Source: Stercorarius parasiticus
Taxonomy: Eukaryota > Chordata > Aves > Charadriiformes > Stercorariidae
Direction: 5' to 3'
DNA length: 64,000 nucleotides
NCBI GenBank assembly: GCA_013396915.1
Contig: VWZL01000264.1
Span: 124,001-188,000, forward strand
Of the stretch, positions 58,835 through 64,000 are shown piece after piece. Position numbers and translations under genes: made by a program. Each line of letters opens with the position of its first letter. The stretch's first letter is position 1. The notes beneath the pieces were generated by a model, which was given only the letters and a program-made list of their open reading frames with translations, did no database searches and was not told the origin of the DNA.

Positions 58835-60675
58835 TAGTAATATACTTCATCTCTATGAAGAGCTGAATGAGATATACAGCGATTCTTCCCTCCCCATACT
58901 TACTGCCAAGTGTATCATGCTTCATTTATTTACTTAAGAATTTGGCCAAATGCCTTATGTTGGATTCAATCCTGTTTAGAAGGAATGTTTGGTATTATGA
59001 TAGAGTGATTTTAGCCAAATTTTGCAAATGTTATTTCGCATTATTATTTGCTTAACTTTACATATTTTATTTTTTTGAAGAATCTTTCCTGTTTCTTTGT
59101 TTTTTCTGTTAGAATATTGTAGTTACTGGAAAAATTTCTGAGTTATGTAAAAGTAGCAGCTTTTTTTTTTTAATACTATAACATTTCCTATCTATAGTCA
59201 TATGCTTCAGGGTATTCTAACCAAGTATAAACCAGCTGCTGTTTATGCAGCCCTCCAAAGCAGCGAATGGAGCTAGTCAAATTTCTGCACCCAGCGTAAC
59301 AGGCTTGAGCCTGTGAGCACTGAGTGTTGTGCCAAGGCTTCGGCTGCCCAGGACACGGGCAGGGCTACTTGTCAAGGCTTCAGACGCTGGACGCGGTGCT
59401 TGAGCTGTAGCTGTTTAACTTCCTCCTATTTAAGCACCAAAGAAGAATCTGCATCGTTTCTTTTGAAGGGTGACAATGAACAGCTCTTGATCATGCTTGT
59501 ATAAATCAATGAAAAGTCCCCATCTATGAACACCTACGCTTGGTTTTGGTTCAGCTCCTTAGGGCTTGACAAACGCTGGTTATACACAACAGCTCCTGTG
59601 CTTAAGCAGATGCTGCCTTGCTGATGCTGGGGGCCGTGCAAAGCCAGGCTGTTTCCATACCTTACCATTATAGAGTACCTCATTGTAGAGTGATCCATCT
59701 CTTTCTGGCTACAATCAGGGGTCTGATATTTCTGTGTATTTGATATCATCTTGTAAAGCCCGATTGTATTTTCCTTTCAGAAACAGCCATTTGCAACCGT
59801 GAAATTACTGTACTTTTATGTCCAAAGTCTTGCATCTAAACCACAGGCATTTGTTTTCTCTGCATCTATAGCTAATGGAAAATACGGATGTGCTGGTTTT
59901 CTCTGTTGCAATTGTTTCACTAGAGGCGGATTCTTAGGAATTAAATTGGTCCGACTAGTTAACAAAGCTCTGACAAGGCCAGAACCCAGCAAGAGGGCAT
60001 ACGTCAGCCTTCTGTTCGGAGGCGAAGGGTTTCTACAGGCAGACAGGTCAATTTTGATGTTTTTCATTTTTATAGTGACAAGACTCGTAACAAATCTGTT
60101 GATTTCTGTGATCTCGTACTCAAAGTGATACTGCCGTAAATCTATCTTGCAGCTTTTAGTGTAACTTAGTCAAAGCCGAGCTGTTTTTTAAATGACTTTA
60201 TTTTTCTTCGGGGTCTATTTTGTACTTTTTTTTTTAAATTCTTTCTGCATTTATGGAGTCATTATCTCCATGCTGCAGAGGAGGCAGCAGGCAGAACGCG
60301 AGCGGCCCCCCCTGCCCCACAAGCCGTGCTGGGCGCTGGAGCGGCTGAGGGGGGGGGCTGCAGCACCAAGGGCTTCGGAAACCTGCAGCTCCAGTTCCCA
60401 GCCCTCTGCTTCAAGCACAGAGGGGTTTGCCAAGGGCAAGGATGGACCTGGAGAGGCTCAGCTGCCACCTGTGCTCTTGGTACTGAATAATTTGTACGAG
60501 TGTTATACATTTTGTAAACTTTTTAATGTGCTAAAACTTGGTTATGAGGTAACATTTACAAATAAGGGGTAATTTGTGTACTTGTTTTTGTATTTTGGTC
60601 CGATGATTTTTTTCATTGTTGTGCCCTAAGTCCAGATCACTGGGCAAATAGTTGTTAAACCTTTGAATTAAAACA

Positions 60676-60681
60676 AATAAA
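60676..60681 (+). terminator. TMEM164: Likely distal polyadenylation signal of TMEM164
   Basis: AATAAA in an AT-rich context about 4 kb after the stop codon. It is preceded by T-rich UTR-like sequence and followed within 30 bases by GT-containing sequence (GGTACAGTTTTGTT). It is the best candidate for the main 3' end. Confidence 0.55.
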
Positions 60682-60705
60682 TACATTTCAATGGATATGG
60701 TACAG

Positions 60706-62700
60706 TTTTGTTATCATTCTAATCGTGCCAGGCACTGAGTATTTAAAACCCAGTACATCTCAGACAAGCAGGTACTTCATTGTGTAAGGTTCCTGGCAGA
60801 AGAACATTCTGGATATGCCCAACCTGTAGTATTATATATGCACTCTAGAAGTTTTAAGTTTGCATGCGACTGGGGAACCAATTGTCTTAAACAGTATAAA
60901 GACTGCTAGAACAACTTAAGTAGAAATCTAGTATGAAGTGCCTTATGGAAAGCAGAGATGAACGAAGTAGGCAATTCCCTTTTCAAGCACTGCTAATTAT
61001 CCTCTGCATCTCTGAAGAACTCTAATTGTAAGTCTGCATTTCATTGTTTAATACCAACATACACGTAAGAAGCAGCAAGTTTCCACCTCTGAAACTTCCT
61101 TAATATTCGGTGCTACTTGTGATAATGACATCGCTGGCTAAAGTAGCAAGAAAAGTGGGAAACTTTTGGCAGGAAGTTTTTAACTAGCTATACATCTCCA
61201 TGGACTGTGAGTTTTAGCCAAGTTTTACCCAATTCAGACTAGTGATAGCAAATCTGTGAAATACTAAAACGATGGAAACTCTTTACTCCAGCAAGTTTTC
61301 CATCAGAGGTGTGTTGTTTTGGTTTTTTTTTTTTAAATCTTCTAAATCAAGGCTTCAAAGCAAGTGGAGTAATGGCTGTATCAATCTTCAACATCTAAAG
61401 GTTACATGGATTTTATTGGTTTGTTTTCAAAGACTTTGCATCTACAGACAGGAGATCTATTAATATTGAATTAGTCCAAGGCAAACAAAACAGTGTCTGA
61501 AATCAGATCTGTATTTCAAGGAGATGTTAGCAAGTTCTTGCTTTGCCTCAGGAATTATCCTGCAGAGGAAATACACTCCCTTTAACTCAGACTCAGTAGA
61601 AAAATGCCAGTGCACTAAGAATTTGGCTCAGGGAATGAAGTTCTCCAAGTCGGTTTTACCTGTCTGGGGCCTTTGTTTTGTCATCAGCTGGACTGGGGCT
61701 TTGTAGCCTCCCAGGAACACACTCCTCCCCTTCTGGAATAAAGCACCTCTTTGGTGGCAGCCCCAGCTGGCCGAACCGCCCTGAGGTTTGCCCCGGCTTC
61801 CTCGCCACTGACCATCGCCCCAGGGAGCTCTGCTGCCGTGCCACAGTCACTGCTACTGACAATTAAGGCTGTTAATGAACTAAAGGTTCTGGTGCGCTCT
61901 TCTCACTGGATCTGCTCAAGTAAAACAACTTAAAAATGGCCCCACTGTGTTAAGACTAGAAGCTTTTGGGGAAGGGGCGAAGACTTCTTCCCTGGCCCTC
62001 CATTCTTCACAGGAACCTCGTAACTCAGTGCAAACTACACTTTTTGTTTTCCATAAAACGTGGTCAACGTGACAGTCTACACATTAGGTAGACATGACCT
62101 GCAAGATAAAGAAATCCCTCATGGCCAAGCAAGCCTAGATATGCTTTAAAATCACACCTGCTACCATAAGAGTAATATGAAGCAAGTGTATTGAAATTAT
62201 TTTAGGTGATATTTCAAGATATTCTTTGATACACATTTTGCCACGTTCATCTGTTGAATGATTTTGCTACAAGTAGTGCAGGCAATGCCTCAGTTACACC
62301 AGTCTAACTGGTTCTGGAACACAGTTTTGCTTCAAGAGGTTGAAAGGACTTCCCCCTCTCAGACAGTAAGGAGGCCACGCCCAGACAAAAATCCCATGTT
62401 TAAAGTTAGACATAAAAAGCACAAAACTGAACTGATGATAACCAGTATAAATACTGAATAATTATACTGATGTAAGTAGTGACACAGCTGATGTAACTGA
62501 TACAAACGCTGGTTTAACGTGGAGAGCTGAGTGACTCGCTCTGCACTAGCTGGCGCCTGCCCACAGTCTGTTCCCGCAGAAGGCAAAGGGAAAGTTCAAT
62601 CACAGGAAAATATTTGGAAACACATCATTAGTCTTTAACATTGACACGAACTGCAAACGCTTAAATTAAACAAAATTGACGAAGCCACACAATTAAGGAG
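60706..62700. other. Intergenic DNA between TMEM164 and a possible convergent gene
   Basis: No exon, repeat or RNA gene is recognised. A moderately GC-rich stretch around 61660-61870 has short overlapping open frames on both strands, with no support as a gene. Confidence 0.45.
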
Positions 62701-64000
62701 AGAAACATAAAAAGAAATGGTGATTCTTTTTCCTTATTTTATTGGGTAAATGATTTAAAAGGTAATAACAATAGTGTTAAAACTACTACAATATCTTTCC
62801 ACAGTCATATCTCACAGACCCACAGATAACCTTCTAGATAATTTTTTTTTTCCTTTTTCCTCATTTTTCTTTTTTCAAGCCGTACTTATATTAAAATGCC
62901 CATTTCAACAGTTTCTTCACACTAATAGCAATTAAATGTGGAAGGAAGGAGGATCTAGTTAGAAAGGAAGGGGGTTGGGGTCACCTGTGATATTATTGTA
63001 CTCAATCAAGTTACTACGCAAGGAAGGAGAAGAGAGGCCTCACAAGCTACTCCAGGTAGCTCCAAGCCCGTTCTGTGTCACCATTGCATTAAAGATAACG
63101 CAAAATGCTGGTGAACAATTTAAAGTAATTTTTTTTGTAACATATAAAACACTAAAATAACTTAGAAACTAGATCCAAATATCTTGAAAAGAATCAACTT
63201 TGATATACAAAAACAGTCATAAGTTGTTACAAAAGTTTCAAACAAAAGTTTGTTTTCTCAGTGCGTTTATGTACCAGCGCAATTACTGGGTCCAGAGCAA
63301 AGAAAGGTTTTTAGTTTTTATTTTTTCTTTAACAGTAATAAAAAACGAGGAAAACATATCTTTGTATATAAAGAATCATTGCTGGTCTTAAGAATAAATG
63401 TAACCAGAAACCCTTAAATCTGAGAGGCACACTTTGGGTTTCTCTTTTTTTTTTTTTTTAAACATAAAAGGAAAGTCACCAGTTTATTTAAATGGAGAAG
63501 ATATTCAGACTCCCCAAATAAACTTAATTCAATTAACATCACTAGCAAAAATCAGTTAGAAACTGTACAAAAATAAAAAAGTTAACACATTTAATCCTGC
63601 AGGGGTTTTGTAAGGACTGGAAGGCAGGCTTTAGGAGCAGCATTTGGGCATGGCTGGAGGCTTCTTTGGTTCGATCTAACACACATAAGAGATGTAACCT
63701 ACTCCAGACAACAATTTTAAAACCCGCACATTTGAAGACAAGTAAAGAGGTCCGTATACAAGCGCCAGGGTGTGCAAACGGCTTTGACCGCCTTGATTTG
63801 CTAGTGTCTCTGAGGTCAGCACTGCGGCGTGCCCCCCCGCGCGCTTGGCAGCGGGGCTGGGGCGGTGGTTGGGTGCTACAGCGGGCTAGGCAGAAGGAAG
63901 GCCACTGGAAGCATGACTAATGGTTTCATGTCAAGCCTACGGTTTTGTCGTCTAACTCAGTTTACAGAACAGGGGTTTTAGGAACATTAACCAAAAGAAT
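62701..64000 (-). other. Possible 3' UTR of a convergent minus-strand gene (AMMECR1 expected)
   Basis: Several TTTATT motifs on the plus strand (62738-62743, 63318-63323, 63483-63488) read as AATAAA on the minus strand, and the sequence is rich in UTR-like A/T tracts. No coding exon is visible. In mammals AMMECR1 lies tail-to-tail with TMEM164 at this position. The assignment is therefore by expected synteny, and the DNA could equally be intergenic. Confidence 0.3.

Larger units (their letters stand above)
56683..60705 (+). other. TMEM164: TMEM164 3' UTR (about 4 kb)
   Basis: The sequence runs from the stop codon to an AATAAA signal at 60676-60681 in the context ACAAATAAATACATTTC. The preceding 200 bases are T-rich and UTR-like. 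An earlier AATAAA at 57055-57060 could give a short form ending about 375 bases after the stop. The region contains a TG/CA microsatellite with hairpin potential, a 20-bp palindrome and a GC-rich patch with a G run at 60290-60480. The exact end needs transcript data. Confidence 0.6.

Overview
This is a window of vertebrate nuclear DNA, most likely from a bird; the species cannot be named from sequence alone. The case for a bird rests on several CR1 LINE 3' ends, on an LTR of a type I recall as common in bird genomes, and on a single intron-split gene whose conceptual product is recognisably TMEM164. Most of the window is AT-rich and non-coding. There are no bacterial, phage or CRISPR-type features.

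Layout. Bases 1-19,500 are upstream DNA with no recognisable protein gene. They hold a CR1 fragment (3.4 kb), a GC-rich repeat-like patch (11.4-11.8 kb), a decayed endogenous retrovirus on the minus strand (14.59-15.9 kb, with an LTR whose ends match), an old CR1 reverse-transcriptase remnant (17.6-18.1 kb) and a better-preserved CR1 3' end (19.12-19.43 kb). A CpG-rich promoter region lies at about 19.54-20.76 kb and is interrupted by a 486-base assembly gap. TMEM164 then runs on the plus strand from its start codon at 20,757 to its stop at 56,682. It has six coding exons, all introns are GT-AG, and the six exons keep one continuous frame of 290 codons. A long 3' UTR of about 4 kb follows, to a polyadenylation signal near 60,676. 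The last 3.5 kb has no recognisable coding exon. It carries several minus-strand AATAAA signals and may be the 3' UTR of a convergent gene; AMMECR1 is the neighbour expected from mammalian gene order.

Function. TMEM164 is a multipass membrane protein reported as an acyltransferase that makes arachidonoyl (C20:4) ether phospholipids, lipids that favour ferroptosis. The cysteine and histidine that I align with the reported human active-site residues C123 and H181 are present, as C116 and H174. Other elements inside the gene are a frameshifted, coding-like remnant in intron 1 (minus strand, 24.4-24.9 kb), CR1 fragments in intron 1 and a truncated solo LTR in intron 3.

I found no convincing undescribed multi-gene system. 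The observations most worth checking are the unidentified coding-like remnant in intron 1, a well-bounded candidate exon at 6,792-6,889, an in-frame upstream ATG in TMEM164, and the retroviral remnant in which integrase runs almost directly into the transmembrane part of env.
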